From Limimaricola sp027213785 (lineage in GTDB: Bacteria; Pseudomonadota; Alphaproteobacteria; Rhodobacterales; Rhodobacteraceae): 64,000 nucleotides of DNA. Under the pieces are notes generated by a model. It did not search any database. It saw only the letters and a program-made list of their open reading frames with translations, and was not told the origin of the DNA. Position numbers and translations under genes: made by a program. Location of the stretch: assembly GCF_050847355.1 (NCBI RefSeq), contig NZ_CP193755.1:3100001-3164000 (forward strand), read 5' to 3'. This document shows, one piece after another, positions 32,988 through 42,578 of this stretch; the first letter of the stretch is position 1; the number at the start of each line of letters is the position of its first letter.

Positions 32988-35946
32988 GAGCTTTCGCGAC
33001 GCCGGGCCTTTCTCGGATACCGGCCCCGCCCATCTCTATGCCCTGCCCTGCGGCGTCGATTTCGCCGAAGGCCTCGTCGCGGGTCTGCGCGCGCGCTTCG
33101 GCGACAAGGGCCCCGAGGCGATGGCCCGGGTCACGGTCTACCTCAACACCAACCGGATGCGCCGCCGGGTGCGCGACATCTTCGATCAGGGCCCGGCGAC
33201 GCTGCTGCCGCGGCTGCGGCTGATCACCGATCTGGCACTCGACCCGCTAGGGCCGGAGCTGCCGTTGCCGGTCAACGGGCTGCGCCGCAGGCTGGAGCTG
33301 ACCCAGCTCGTGTCGCGGCTGATCGAGGCGCAGCCCGATCTCGCGCCCCGCGCCGCGCTCTACGACCTCTCCGACAGCCTCGCCGGGCTGATGGACGAGA
33401 TGCAGGGCGAAGGGGTGTCGCCCGACGACATCGCCGGTCTCGACGTGACCGACCTGTCGGGCCACTGGGCCCGCTCGCTGCAATTCCTCAACATCGTCAA
33501 CATCTGGTTCGGCCCGGACGCCGCCCCGGACCGCGAGGCGCGCCAGCGCATGGCGGTGGAACGGCTGGTCGAGAGATGGGCCGAGGCGCCCCCCAGCGAC
33601 CCGGTGATCGTCGCGGGCTCCACCGGATCGCGCGGCGCGACGGCGCTGCTTTTGCAGGCGGTGGCGCGGCAGGCGCAGGGCGCGGTGGTGCTGCCCGGCG
33701 TCGACATGGACCAGCCGCAGGAGGTCTGGGAGCGGCTCGACGAGGCGCTGGCCGCCGAGGACCACCCGCAGTTCCGGTTTCGCCGGATCCTGCGGATGCT
33801 CGAGATGGAGGCCGGGGATCTGCGGCTCTGGCACGACACGCCCGCCCCCTCGCCCGAACGCAACCGGCTGGTGTCGCTGTCGCTGCGCCCCGCCCCGGTC
33901 ACCGACCAGTGGCGCGACGAAGGGCCGGACTTGGGCGATCTCGGCCCCGCCACCGAGGGGCTGACGCTTCTGGAGGCGCCCTCGCCCCGGATGGAGGCCG
34001 AGACCATCGCGCTGCGGATGCGCGCCGCCGTGGACGAGGGCAAGACCGTGGCGCTGGTCACCCCCGACCGGATGCTGACGCGGCAGGTCTCGGCGGCGCT
34101 CGACCGCTGGGATCTCGTGGTCGATGACAGCGCCGGCGTGCCGCTGCCGCTGACCCCGCCGGGGCGGTTCCTGCGGCTGGTGTCCGAGATCATGGGGGAA
34201 CGGCCCGGCCCCTCGGCGATCCTGTCGCTGCTCAAGCACCCGCTATGCCATTCGGGGCAGGATCGCGGCCCGCACCTCCTGCGCACCCGCGAGCTTGAAC
34301 TGGCGCTGCGCCGCGAGGGCGCGGCCTATCCCGAGGCCGCCCTGCTCAGGCGCTGGGCCGAGAAGACCGGCGAACATGACACCGGTCGCATGGGCTGGGC
34401 CGACTGGCTCTGCGAGGCGCTGGGCCTCGTGCCCGAGGCGGGCGACCGGCCGCTCGGCACGCATCTCGATTGCCACCTGAAGCTGGCCGAATGCCTCGCC
34501 TCCGGCCCCGGTGCCGAGGGCAGCGGCGGGCTCTGGGACGAGGTGGCGGGACGCGCCGCGCGGCAGGCCTGCGAGGGGCTTGCCGAACACGCCGAGGCGG
34601 CGGGCGAGATGGCCACGCGCGATTACCGCTCGCTGTTTCTGGGCGTGCTGCGCCGGGTCGAGGTGCGCAACCCCGATATCGGCCACCCGCAGGTGCTGAT
34701 CCGCGGCACGCTGGAGGCGCGGGTGCAGGGCGCCGATCTCACCATCCTCGCCTCGATGAACGAGGGCTCGTGGCCCGAGGCGCCGCCCGCCGACCCATGG
34801 CTCAATCGCAAGATGCGCGCGCAGGCCGGGCTGCTGCTGCCCGAGCGGCGGATCGGCCTCTCGGCGCATGACTACCAGCAGGCGGTGGCGGTGCGCGAGG
34901 TCTGGATCACCCGCTCGACCCGTTCATCGGATGCCGAGACCGTGCCCTCGCGCTGGATCAACCGGCTGACCAACCTGCTCGAAGGCCTGCCCGACCAGGG
35001 CGGCCGCGCGGCGCTGGCCGGGATGCGGGCGCGCGGCGCCGACTGGCTCGCCCGCGCCACCGCGCTCTCGGTGCCCGAGGCCCGGGTGCCGCCCGCGCCG
35101 CGCCCATCGCCGCGTCCGCCGGTGGCGGCGCGGCCCGACCGGCTTTCAGTCACGACAATCCGCACCCTGATCCGCGATCCCTACACGATCTATGCACGCC
35201 ACGTGCTGCGATTGCGCGCGCTCGACCCGCTGACGCCCAGCGCCGATGCGGCGCTGCGCGGCACGGTGCTGCACAAGGTGTTCGAGACCTTCCTGCGGGA
35301 CGGCATAGCCCCCACCGATCCGGGCGCCAAGGCGCGGCTGATGGCGGTGACCGAGCAGGTGCTCGAGGCGGAGTGCCCGTGGCCCACCGTGCGCCGGCTC
35401 TGGATCGCCCGGATTGCCCGGATCGCGGACTGGTTCCTGCACAGCGAGGCCAAGCGGCAGGCGCTGGCCACGCCAAGTCATTTCGAAATCGACGGTTCGT
35501 CCGGCATGGAGGATCTGGGCTTCACCCTGACCGCGCAGGCCGACCGGATCGACATCGGCGAGGACGGGCTCAGGATCTACGACTACAAGACCGGGGCGCC
35601 GCCCAGCGTGCCGCAGCAGAAGATCTTCGAGAAGCAGCTGCTTCTGGAGGCGGCGATGGCCGAGCGCGGCGGCTTCAAGAACGTGGAGGCGGGCCGCGTC
35701 GCGGGGGCGGCCTATATCGGCCTCGCCGGACGAGGCACCACCGTCGACGCGCCGCTCGACGAGATCCCGCCGGACCTCGTCTGGTCGCAGCTGCGCGATC
35801 TGATCGCGCGCTGGCAGGATCCCGGACGCGGCTATTCGGCCCGCATGGCGATGATGAGCGACAAGGACCGCAGCGATTACGACCACCTGTCGCGCTTCGG
35901 CGAGTGGGACTTTTCCGAAACGGCCCGAGGGGAGGACGTCGGATGA
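32977..35946 (+). CDS. addB: Double-strand break repair protein AddB
   Basis: The 989-residue protein is the alphaproteobacterial AddB subunit of the AddAB helicase-nuclease, which resects DNA ends for RecA-dependent repair. The N-terminal helicase-like part lacks a good Walker A, as in this branch of AddB. The C-terminal RecB-type nuclease is present: 'LRGTVLHKVFETFL' and the catalytic 'YDYKTGAPPS'. It is followed directly by addA with an ATGA overlap. Confidence 0.93.
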   Translation: MPSESFRDAGPFSDTGPAHLYALPCGVDFAEGLVAGLRARFGDKGPEAMARVTVYLNTNRMRRRVRDIFDQGPATLLPRLRLITDLALDPLGPELPLPVNGLRRRLELTQLVSRLIEAQPDLAPRAALYDLSDSLAGLMDEMQGEGVSPDDIAGLDVTDLSGHWARSLQFLNIVNIWFGPDAAPDREARQRMAVERLVERWAEAPPSDPVIVAGSTGSRGATALLLQAVARQAQGAVVLPGVDMDQPQEVWERLDEALAAEDHPQFRFRRILRMLEMEAGDLRLWHDTPAPSPERNRLVSLSLRPAPVTDQWRDEGPDLGDLGPATEGLTLLEAPSPRMEAETIALRMRAAVDEGKTVALVTPDRMLTRQVSAALDRWDLVVDDSAGVPLPLTPPGRFLRLVSEIMGERPGPSAILSLLKHPLCHSGQDRGPHLLRTRELELALRREGAAYPEAALLRRWAEKTGEHDTGRMGWADWLCEALGLVPEAGDRPLGTHLDCHLKLAECLASGPGAEGSGGLWDEVAGRAARQACEGLAEHAEAAGEMATRDYRSLFLGVLRRVEVRNPDIGHPQVLIRGTLEARVQGADLTILASMNEGSWPEAPPADPWLNRKMRAQAGLLLPERRIGLSAHDYQQAVAVREVWITRSTRSSDAETVPSRWINRLTNLLEGLPDQGGRAALAGMRARGADWLARATALSVPEARVPPAPRPSPRPPVAARPDRLSVTTIRTLIRDPYTIYARHVLRLRALDPLTPSADAALRGTVLHKVFETFLRDGIAPTDPGAKARLMAVTEQVLEAECPWPTVRRLWIARIARIADWFLHSEAKRQALATPSHFEIDGSSGMEDLGFTLTAQADRIDIGEDGLRIYDYKTGAPPSVPQQKIFEKQLLLEAAMAERGGFKNVEAGRVAGAAYIGLAGRGTTVDAPLDEIPPDLVWSQLRDLIARWQDPGRGYSARMAMMSDKDRSDYDHLSRFGEWDFSETARGEDVG

Positions 35947-38900
35947 TCCGCGACGACGCGACCGAGCGGCAGGTCCGCGCCGCCGATCCGGCCAATTCGA
36001 CATGGCTTTCGGCCAATGCCGGATCGGGCAAGACCCGCGTGCTCACCGACCGGGTGGCGCGGCTGCTCCTGGATGGCACCGACCCGCAGAACATCCTGTG
36101 CCTGACCTACACCAAGGCCGCCGCCTCCGAGATGCAGAACCGCCTGTTCAGGCGCCTGGGCGAATGGGCGATGATGGAGGACACCGCGCTCAGGGATGCG
36201 CTGGAACGGCTCGGCACGCCGCAGGCGATCTCGCTGCGCTCGGCCCGCACGCTGTTCGCCCGCGCGATCGAGACGCCCGGGGGCTTGCGCATCCAGACGA
36301 TCCACTCCTTCTGCGCGGGGCTGCTGCGTCGGTTTCCGCTCGAAGCCGGGGTGAGCCCGCAATTCACCGAGATGGAGGACCGCACCGCGCAGCTTCTGCG
36401 CGCCGAGGTGGTCGACGCCATGGCCTCGGGGCCCGAACGGGCGCTCGTGGACGCGCTGGCGCTGCAGGCGCCCGAGGGCGATTTCGACGCGCTCCTGTCG
36501 GAGATCACGGCCCGGCGCGAGGCCTTCCTCGACGCCCCGGACGAGGCGGCCCTGGCGCGGTATTTCGACGTCCCCGCCGGGCTGACGCTGGAGCGGTTCT
36601 ACGATGTCTGCCTGAAGCCGGATGATTTCGAGCTGCTGGGCGCGCTCAGGCTGTTGCTGCGCAAGGGCACGGTGACCGATCAGAAGGCCGCCGACAGGCT
36701 CGACGCCGTCGATCTGAAGGCCGCACCCGGCCCGGCGCTGCTCGACCTGCTGGAGAGCCTGTTCCTGTTCGGTGCCAAGGCCGCCGCCCCCTTCGGCGCC
36801 AAGATCGGCAAGTTCCCCACCAAGAAGCTGCGCGAGAGCGATCCGACGCTGATCGAGCAACTCGACGATCTGATGGCCCGGACCGAAGAGGGCCGCACCA
36901 CCCGCCTGGCGCTGATGGCGCTGGAAAAGACCCGCCATCTCGACGCCTTCGCCCGCGCCTTCGTGCCCGCCTATGAACGGCGCAAGCTCTTGCGCGGCAT
37001 GCTCGATTTCGATGATCTGATCGGCAAGGCGCGCAAGCTTCTGACCGACCCGGCAGTGGCGCAATGGGTGCTGTTCCGGCTCGATGGCGGCATCGACCAC
37101 ATCCTCGTGGACGAGGCGCAGGACACTAGCCCGGCGCAATGGGCGGTGATCGAGCGGCTGGCGCAGGAATTCGCCGCCGGAGAGGGCGCGCAACCCGACC
37201 GCAACCGCACGATCTTCGTCGTCGGCGACAAGAAGCAGTCGATCTATTCCTTCCAAGGGGCCGATCCCGAGGGCTTCGACCGGATGCAGCAGCATTTCGC
37301 GGAGCGGCTCGAGGCGGCGGGGGCGGGTCTGAACCGGCTCGATCTGGAGCACAGCTTCCGCTCCTCCGAAGCGGTGCTGCGAGCGGTGGACGCGACCTTC
37401 GTGGGCCCGCATCGCGAGGGGCTCGGCGTCGAGGTGCCGCACCGGGCGTTCAAATCCGCGATGCCGGGCCGCGTGGATCTGTGGCCCACGGTCGAAAAGC
37501 CCGAAACCGAGGCCGAGGAGGCCGACTGGACCGACCCGGTGGACCGACCCGGCGAGACCGCCCCCTCGGTCGAGCTCGCCCGGCGCATCGCCGAGGAGAT
37601 CGTCCGCATGAAGGCCGAGGAGACGATCCCGGTCGAGCGCGGGCATTCCGGCGTCTATGATCGCCGCCCCGTCAGCGAGGGCGACGTGCTGATCCTCGTG
37701 CAGCGGCGCTCGGCGCTGTTCTCCGAGATCATCCGCGCCTGCAAGGCGGCCGGGCTCAACGTCGCCGGGGCCGACCGGCTGCGGATCGGTGGCGAGCTGG
37801 CGGTCAAGGACATCGCGGCGGTGCTGCGCTTTCTGGCGCTGCCCGAGGACGACCTGTCGCTCGCCTGCGCGCTGCGCTCGCCGCTGCTGGGCTGGAGCGA
37901 GAACGACCTCTACCGTCTCGCGCAGGGCCGTCCCGGCCATCTCTGGCCGCGGCTGCGCGACCGGCGCGAGGCGTTTCCCGAAACCATGGCCGTGCTCGAC
38001 GACATGCGGCGTCAGTCCGACTACCTGCGCCCCTACGACCTGATCAACCGGCTGCTTCTGCGGCATGACGGCCGCCGCAAGCTTCTGGCCCGGCTCGGGC
38101 CCGAGGCCGAGGACGGGATCGACGCGCTGCTCAGCCAGGCGCTGTCCTACGAGCAGTCCGAGGTGCCGGGGCTCACCGGCTTCCTCGAATGGCTCGAGAC
38201 CGACGATCTGGAGATCAAGCGGCAGGCGGAATCCGCGGGCGACCGGCTCAGGGTGATGTCGGTGCATGGCGCCAAGGGTCTCGAGGCGCCGATCGTGATC
38301 CTCCCCGATACCGCCAAGCGCGACGTGCGGCTGCGCGACCGGCTCTATGACGCGGGTGGGGCGCAGCTCTGGGCCGGCGCGGCGGCCGAGATGCCGCCGC
38401 CGATGCAGGAATTGCGCGAGGGGCTGATCGACGCGCAGGAGCGCGAGCGGCGGCGGCTTCTCTACGTGGCGATGACCCGGGCCGAGAGCTGGCTCATCCT
38501 CTGCGCCGCCGGCGATACCGGCGAGGCGGGCCAGAGCTGGCACGCCACGGTGACCGAGGGTCTCGATCGGCTCGGCGCCGATGCCGCGCCGATGCCGGGC
38601 GGCGAAGGGCGGCGCTTTGCGCATCTCGACTGGGCCTGCGGCGAGCTGCTGCCGCCCCGCGCGGCCGCGACCGCCCTGCCCCCGCCCCCGGTCTACCCCG
38701 CCGTCACCATGCCCGAGGAGGCCACGCCGATCCTGAGCCCGTCGGATCTGGGCGGCGCCAAGGTGCTGCCGGGCGACAGCGACCCCGACGAGGGCGAGGT
38801 CGCGAGGGCGCGCGGCACGCTGATGCACCTCCTGCTCGAGCACCTGCCCGCCCTGCCCGAAACCAGCCGGGAAGCCCAGGGGCGCCGCCTGCTCGACAAT

Positions 38901-39314
38901 GCCGAGGAGGCGGCCGAGGCCGGCGAGACCGAGAGCCTGCTCGCCAATGCGCTGGCGCTGGTCTCGGCTCCGGGGCTGGAGCCGGTTTTTGCCCCCGGCA
39001 CGCTGGCCGAGGTCGCGATCACCGCCGATCTGCCGCAGCTGGGCGGGCGGCGGCTGCACGGCGCGATCGACCGGCTGCTGATCGAGGAGGACCGGGTGCT
39101 CGCCATCGATTTCAAGACCAATCGCGTCGCGCCGAAAGGGCCCGAGGACACGCCGGAGGGCATCCTGCGGCAGATGGGCGCCTATGCGGCGATGCTGTCG
39201 CGGCTCTGGCCGGACCGGCGGGTCGAGACGGCGATCCTGTGGACCGCGACGGCGCGGCTGATGCCCCTGCCCCATGACCTCGTCATGGCGGCCTTGCGCC
39301 GGGCCGCCCATTGA
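35943..39314 (+). CDS. addA: Double-strand break repair helicase-nuclease AddA
   Basis: The 1123-residue UvrD/RecB-type helicase has Walker A 'ANAGSGKT' (24-31), 'LTYTKAAASEM', Walker B 'HILVDEAQDTSPAQW', 'VGDKKQSIYSFQGA', 'SVHGAKGLEAPIV' and 'LLYVAMTRAE'. A C-terminal nuclease domain with 'RGTLMHLLLEH' and 'AIDFKTNRVAP' completes it. It works with AddB on broken DNA ends. All motifs look intact and length is normal. Confidence 0.95.
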   Translation: MIRDDATERQVRAADPANSTWLSANAGSGKTRVLTDRVARLLLDGTDPQNILCLTYTKAAASEMQNRLFRRLGEWAMMEDTALRDALERLGTPQAISLRSARTLFARAIETPGGLRIQTIHSFCAGLLRRFPLEAGVSPQFTEMEDRTAQLLRAEVVDAMASGPERALVDALALQAPEGDFDALLSEITARREAFLDAPDEAALARYFDVPAGLTLERFYDVCLKPDDFELLGALRLLLRKGTVTDQKAADRLDAVDLKAAPGPALLDLLESLFLFGAKAAAPFGAKIGKFPTKKLRESDPTLIEQLDDLMARTEEGRTTRLALMALEKTRHLDAFARAFVPAYERRKLLRGMLDFDDLIGKARKLLTDPAVAQWVLFRLDGGIDHILVDEAQDTSPAQWAVIERLAQEFAAGEGAQPDRNRTIFVVGDKKQSIYSFQGADPEGFDRMQQHFAERLEAAGAGLNRLDLEHSFRSSEAVLRAVDATFVGPHREGLGVEVPHRAFKSAMPGRVDLWPTVEKPETEAEEADWTDPVDRPGETAPSVELARRIAEEIVRMKAEETIPVERGHSGVYDRRPVSEGDVLILVQRRSALFSEIIRACKAAGLNVAGADRLRIGGELAVKDIAAVLRFLALPEDDLSLACALRSPLLGWSENDLYRLAQGRPGHLWPRLRDRREAFPETMAVLDDMRRQSDYLRPYDLINRLLLRHDGRRKLLARLGPEAEDGIDALLSQALSYEQSEVPGLTGFLEWLETDDLEIKRQAESAGDRLRVMSVHGAKGLEAPIVILPDTAKRDVRLRDRLYDAGGAQLWAGAAAEMPPPMQELREGLIDAQERERRRLLYVAMTRAESWLILCAAGDTGEAGQSWHATVTEGLDRLGADAAPMPGGEGRRFAHLDWACGELLPPRAAATALPPPPVYPAVTMPEEATPILSPSDLGGAKVLPGDSDPDEGEVARARGTLMHLLLEHLPALPETSREAQGRRLLDNAEEAAEAGETESLLANALALVSAPGLEPVFAPGTLAEVAITADLPQLGGRRLHGAIDRLLIEEDRVLAIDFKTNRVAPKGPEDTPEGILRQMGAYAAMLSRLWPDRRVETAILWTATARLMPLPHDLVMAALRRAAH

Positions 39315-39331
39315 CGCGCCGAACGCGCGTC
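39313..39331 (+). terminator. Weak hairpin after addA
   Basis: GACGCGC-CGAAC-GCGCGTC begins inside the addA stop codon. The 7-bp stem has no T tract after it; it may only attenuate read-through into trxA, whose start is 40 bp further on. Confidence 0.35.
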
Positions 39332-39371
39332 CTTACGTCTCTCACCCAACCCGAGACCCAAGGAGAGCCCG

Positions 39372-39692
39372 ATGGCCACCGTTGCAGTCAATGACGCGAA
39401 TTTCGACGCCGAAGTGCGCCAGTCCGATGTCCCCGTCGTGGTGGATTTCTGGGCCGAGTGGTGCGGCCCCTGCAAGACGATTGGCCCGGCCCTCGAGGAG
39501 CTGTCGGACGAGTACCAGGGCCGCGTGAAGATCGTGAAGGTTAACGTGGACGAGAACCCGAACTCCCCGGCACAGCTCGGCGTGCGCGGCATCCCGGCGC
39601 TGTTCCTGTTCAAGGATGGCGAGATCGTCTCGAACCGCGCCGGCGCCGCCCCCAAGGCCGCGCTGAAGGGCTGGATCGACGAGTCGATCTGA
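39372..39692 (+). CDS. trxA: Thioredoxin
   Basis: The 106-residue protein is a classical thioredoxin with the active site WCGPCK at residues 30-35 and the cis-Pro loop 'GIPALFLFKDG'. It reduces protein disulfides and serves ribonucleotide reductase and other enzymes in the cytoplasm. AAGGAGAG sits just before the start, and a textbook terminator follows. Confidence 0.97.
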   Translation: MATVAVNDANFDAEVRQSDVPVVVDFWAEWCGPCKTIGPALEELSDEYQGRVKIVKVNVDENPNSPAQLGVRGIPALFLFKDGEIVSNRAGAAPKAALKGWIDESI

Positions 39693-39713
39693 TCTTCCTT
39701 TCATTGGATGACC

Positions 39714-39737
39714 AAAGGCGCCTTCGGGCGCCTTTTT
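39714..39737 (+). terminator. Rho-independent terminator of trxA
   Basis: AAAGGCGCC-TTCG-GGCGCCTTT is a perfect 9-bp stem with a UUCG tetraloop, running into TTTTT. Confidence 0.92.
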
Positions 39738-39870
39738 CGTCTCTGATCCGGGGCAAACTTGCCCTTCCGGCCCCCGGCCCCCATATCGGCCCGAACGGTG
39801 GCGGGGCCTTCCCCTTCATCTTTCGACAAATACGCATGGCGCGCGGTTCGTCCCGCGCCCGACTGGAGGC

Positions 39871-40428
39871 ATGATGAGCGACGACTTCCCCGGCTGGCAT
39901 GGCACAACCATCATCGGCGTGCGCAAGGGTGGCAAGGTGGTGATCGCGGGCGACGGCCAGGTGAGCCTCGGCCAGACCGTGATCAAGGGCACCGCGCGCA
40001 AGGTGCGCCGCCTCGCCCCCGGCGGCTACGAGGTCATCGCCGGCTTCGCCGGGTCGACGGCCGATGCCTTCACCCTGCTGGAGCGGCTGGAGAAGAAGCT
40101 CGAGGCGACGCCGGGCCAGCTGGCGCGGGCCTCGGTCGAGCTTGCCAAGGACTGGCGCACCGACAAGTATCTGCAGAAGCTCGAGGCGATGCTGATCGTC
40201 TCGGACGGCAAGGACCTGCTGGTGATCACCGGCGCTGGCGACGTGCTCGAACCCGAACACGACGTCACTGCGATCGGCTCGGGCGGCAACTACGCGCTCG
40301 CCGCGGGCCGGGCGATGATGGAGACCGATCTCGACGCCGAGGAGGTGGCGCGGCGCGCCATGGCGATCGCCGCCGACATCTGCGTCTACACCAATGGCAA
40401 GCTCACCGTTGAGACGCTGAGCGCGTAA
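39871..40428 (+). CDS. hslV: ATP-dependent protease HslV, proteolytic subunit
   Basis: The 185-residue protein is the Thr protease of the HslUV complex. Eleven residues (MMSDDFPGWHG) come before the family's usual mature N-terminus TT, so a short propeptide must be removed to expose the catalytic Thr. 'VVIAGDGQVSLGQTVIKGTARKVRR' region (residues about 21-45) and 'GSGGNYALAAGRA' are typical. An ATG one codon later is equally possible as start. Its stop codon lies inside a 20-bp palindrome. Confidence 0.96.
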   Translation: MMSDDFPGWHGTTIIGVRKGGKVVIAGDGQVSLGQTVIKGTARKVRRLAPGGYEVIAGFAGSTADAFTLLERLEKKLEATPGQLARASVELAKDWRTDKYLQKLEAMLIVSDGKDLLVITGAGDVLEPEHDVTAIGSGGNYALAAGRAMMETDLDAEEVARRAMAIAADICVYTNGKLTVETLSA

Positions 40429-40470
40429 ATTTCTTCGAAGAAATTTGGCAAGATCCTTCGAAGGATCTTG
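40427..40470. repeat. Two adjacent long perfect palindromes between hslV and hslU
   Basis: The first palindrome, AAATTTCTTCGAAGAAATTT (40427-40446, 20 bp), overlaps the hslV stop. The second spans 40449-40470 (22 bp) and centres on CCTTCGAAGG, with arms CAAGATC/GATCTTG. Both are centred on TTCGAA and separated by two bases. In RNA they would make two consecutive stable hairpins. Confidence 0.85.
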
Positions 40471-40494
40471 GCCCCTCATCCGACGAGGAACCCC

Positions 40495-41793
40495 ATGACC
40501 GACCTGACCCCCCGCGAGATCGTCTCCGAGCTCGACCGCTTCATCATCGGCCAGAAGGAGGCCAAGCGCGCCGTCGCCGTCGCCCTGCGCTCGCGCTGGC
40601 GGCGCAAGCAGCTCTCATCGGATCTGCGCGACGAGGTGTACCCGAAGAACATCCTGATGATCGGCCCCACCGGCGTCGGCAAGACCGAGATCTCGCGCCG
40701 TCTCGCCAAGCTCGCGCATGCGCCGTTCCTGAAGGTCGAGGCGACGAAGTTCACCGAGGTGGGCTATGTCGGCCGCGACGTGGAACAGATCATCCGCGAT
40801 CTCGTGGAGGCCGCGATCTTCCAGACCCGCGAGCAGATGCGTGAGGACGTGAAATCCAAGGCGCATGAGGCCGCCGAGAACCGCGTGATCACGGCGATCG
40901 CCGGCACCGATGCCCGCGACCAGACTCGCGAGATGTTCCGCCGCAAGCTGAAGAACGGCGAACTCGACACCACGATGATCGAGATCGAGGTGACCGACAG
41001 CTCGAACCCGATGCAGGGCTTCGACGTTCCCGGTCAGCCCGGCGGCATGATGAATCTCGGCGATCTCTTCGGCAAGGCGATGGGCGGCCGCAAGGTGAAG
41101 AAGCGCGTCACCGTGGCCGAGAGCTACGAGCTGCTGATCGCCGACGAGGCCGACAAGCTCTTGGACGACGAGACGGTGACCAAGGCCGCGGTCGAGAATG
41201 TCGAGCAGAACGGCATCGTGTTCCTCGACGAGATCGACAAGGTCTGCGCCAAGGCCGATGCTCGGGGCGCCGATGTGAGCCGCGAGGGCGTGCAGCGCGA
41301 CCTTCTGCCGCTGATCGAGGGCACCACGGTTTCGACCAAGCACGGCCCGATCCGCACCGATCACATCCTGTTCATCGCTTCTGGCGCGTTCCATGTGGCC
41401 AAGCCCTCGGATCTGCTGCCCGAGCTTCAGGGCCGCCTGCCGATCCGGGTCGAACTGCGCGCGCTGACCGAAGAGGATTTCGTGCGCATCCTGACCGAGA
41501 CCGACAACGCGCTGACCCGGCAATACGCGGCGCTGATGGGCACCGAAGAGGTGACGGTCGAGTTCACCGAAGGTGGCATCGCGGCGCTGGCGCGGATCGC
41601 GGCCGAGGTGAACCGCTCGGTCGAGAATATCGGCGCGCGGAGGCTTTATACCGTGCTGGAACGGGTGTTCGAGGAGTTGAGCTTCACCGCGCCCGACCGG
41701 GCCGGCGAGACGATCAAGGTCGACGAGGATTTCGTCGAGGCGCATCTGGGCGAACTGTCGCGTTCGACCGACCTGTCGCGCTACGTGCTTTAG
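40495..41793 (+). CDS. hslU: ATP-dependent protease HslU, ATPase subunit
   Basis: The 432-residue AAA+ unfoldase pairs with HslV. Walker A 'IGPTGVGKTEISRR' near residue 60, Walker B 'GIVFLDEIDKVC', the intermediate I-domain between them, and the C-terminal 'DLSRYVL' that docks into HslV are all present. It starts 66 bp after hslV with GAGGA upstream. The palindromes in between may set the HslV:HslU ratio. Confidence 0.97.
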   Translation: MTDLTPREIVSELDRFIIGQKEAKRAVAVALRSRWRRKQLSSDLRDEVYPKNILMIGPTGVGKTEISRRLAKLAHAPFLKVEATKFTEVGYVGRDVEQIIRDLVEAAIFQTREQMREDVKSKAHEAAENRVITAIAGTDARDQTREMFRRKLKNGELDTTMIEIEVTDSSNPMQGFDVPGQPGGMMNLGDLFGKAMGGRKVKKRVTVAESYELLIADEADKLLDDETVTKAAVENVEQNGIVFLDEIDKVCAKADARGADVSREGVQRDLLPLIEGTTVSTKHGPIRTDHILFIASGAFHVAKPSDLLPELQGRLPIRVELRALTEEDFVRILTETDNALTRQYAALMGTEEVTVEFTEGGIAALARIAAEVNRSVENIGARRLYTVLERVFEELSFTAPDRAGETIKVDEDFVEAHLGELSRSTDLSRYVL

Positions 41794-42578
41794 ACCTCGC
41801 GCCAGACCCCTTTTCCCTTGGCGAAGCGGGCGGTCTGGATGATCTCGAAACGGGGCCGGTCCTCGGCCCCGTAACGTTCGACCTTGATGCGGTCGGGCTC
41901 GATATGGAGCAGGTTGAAATTGTTGGTCTCCTCGCGCAGCCGCGAGGAGAGCCCGGTTCCGGCCTGCACCAGAAGCACACCCGGCGCCGCGGTGAGAGGT
42001 GCCACCGCGGCGTTGTGCAAATGCCCCGAAAGCACCACGTCGGCGCCGCAGCGCCCGAGGCAGGCCACGGCGGCACGGGCGCCGCGCATCAGCCGCTTTT
42101 CGGTGCCCGGATCGTGTTCGAGCGGGTGATGCATCATCGCCAGATGCGTGCGCCCGTCCGGCGCGCCCGCGAAGGCGTCGCAGACACGGCGGATCGTGCG
42201 CTGGCTGATCTTGCCCGATTGCCAGGCGAAGCGGTTCACCGTGTTGACGCCGATCAGCGCCACCTCCTCGTCGATGTACTCGGGCTCCAGCTCTTCGCAG
42301 ATCAGGCTGCGATAGCGGTGGAACGGCTTCACGAAGCGCAGCCACGGGTTGTCGATCGGCGTGTCGTGATTGCCGGGCACGGTATAGACCGGCATTTCCA
42401 GCCGCGAGATGAAGTCGGCGGCCTGGGCGAACTGGCTTTCGCGGGCGCGCTGGGTCAGGTCGCCCGAAAAGGCCACCATGTCGGGACCGAGCCGGTTGAT
42501 CGTCTCGATCAGCGGCTCGAGGAGATCCTCGCGGGTGCGGCCGAAATGCAGGTCCGAGATGTGCAGCACCCGCCTCAT
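41790..42578 (-). CDS. Metallophosphoesterase (Icc/CpdA-like)
   Basis: The 262-residue calcineurin-type phosphoesterase has all five metal blocks: 'ISDLHFG', 'FSGDLTQ', 'VPGNHDTP', 'MMHHPLE' and 'LSGHLHN'. Similar proteins hydrolyse cyclic nucleotides or other phosphodiesters; the substrate here is not known. It overlaps the upstream lipid kinase gene by 4 bp and its stop overlaps the hslU stop on the other strand. Confidence 0.88.
   Translation of the reverse strand: MRRVLHISDLHFGRTREDLLEPLIETINRLGPDMVAFSGDLTQRARESQFAQAADFISRLEMPVYTVPGNHDTPIDNPWLRFVKPFHRYRSLICEELEPEYIDEEVALIGVNTVNRFAWQSGKISQRTIRRVCDAFAGAPDGRTHLAMMHHPLEHDPGTEKRLMRGARAAVACLGRCGADVVLSGHLHNAAVAPLTAAPGVLLVQAGTGLSSRLREETNNFNLLHIEPDRIKVERYGAEDRPRFEIIQTARFAKGKGVWREV

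Noticed and set aside
35877..39311. Very long open frame antisense to addA (and similar ones opposite mnmG, the ABC genes and the MFS region)
   Set aside because: High GC codon bias leaves antisense frames open. The sense genes have full sets of family motifs; the antisense products are Arg/Gly/His-rich with no recognisable domain.
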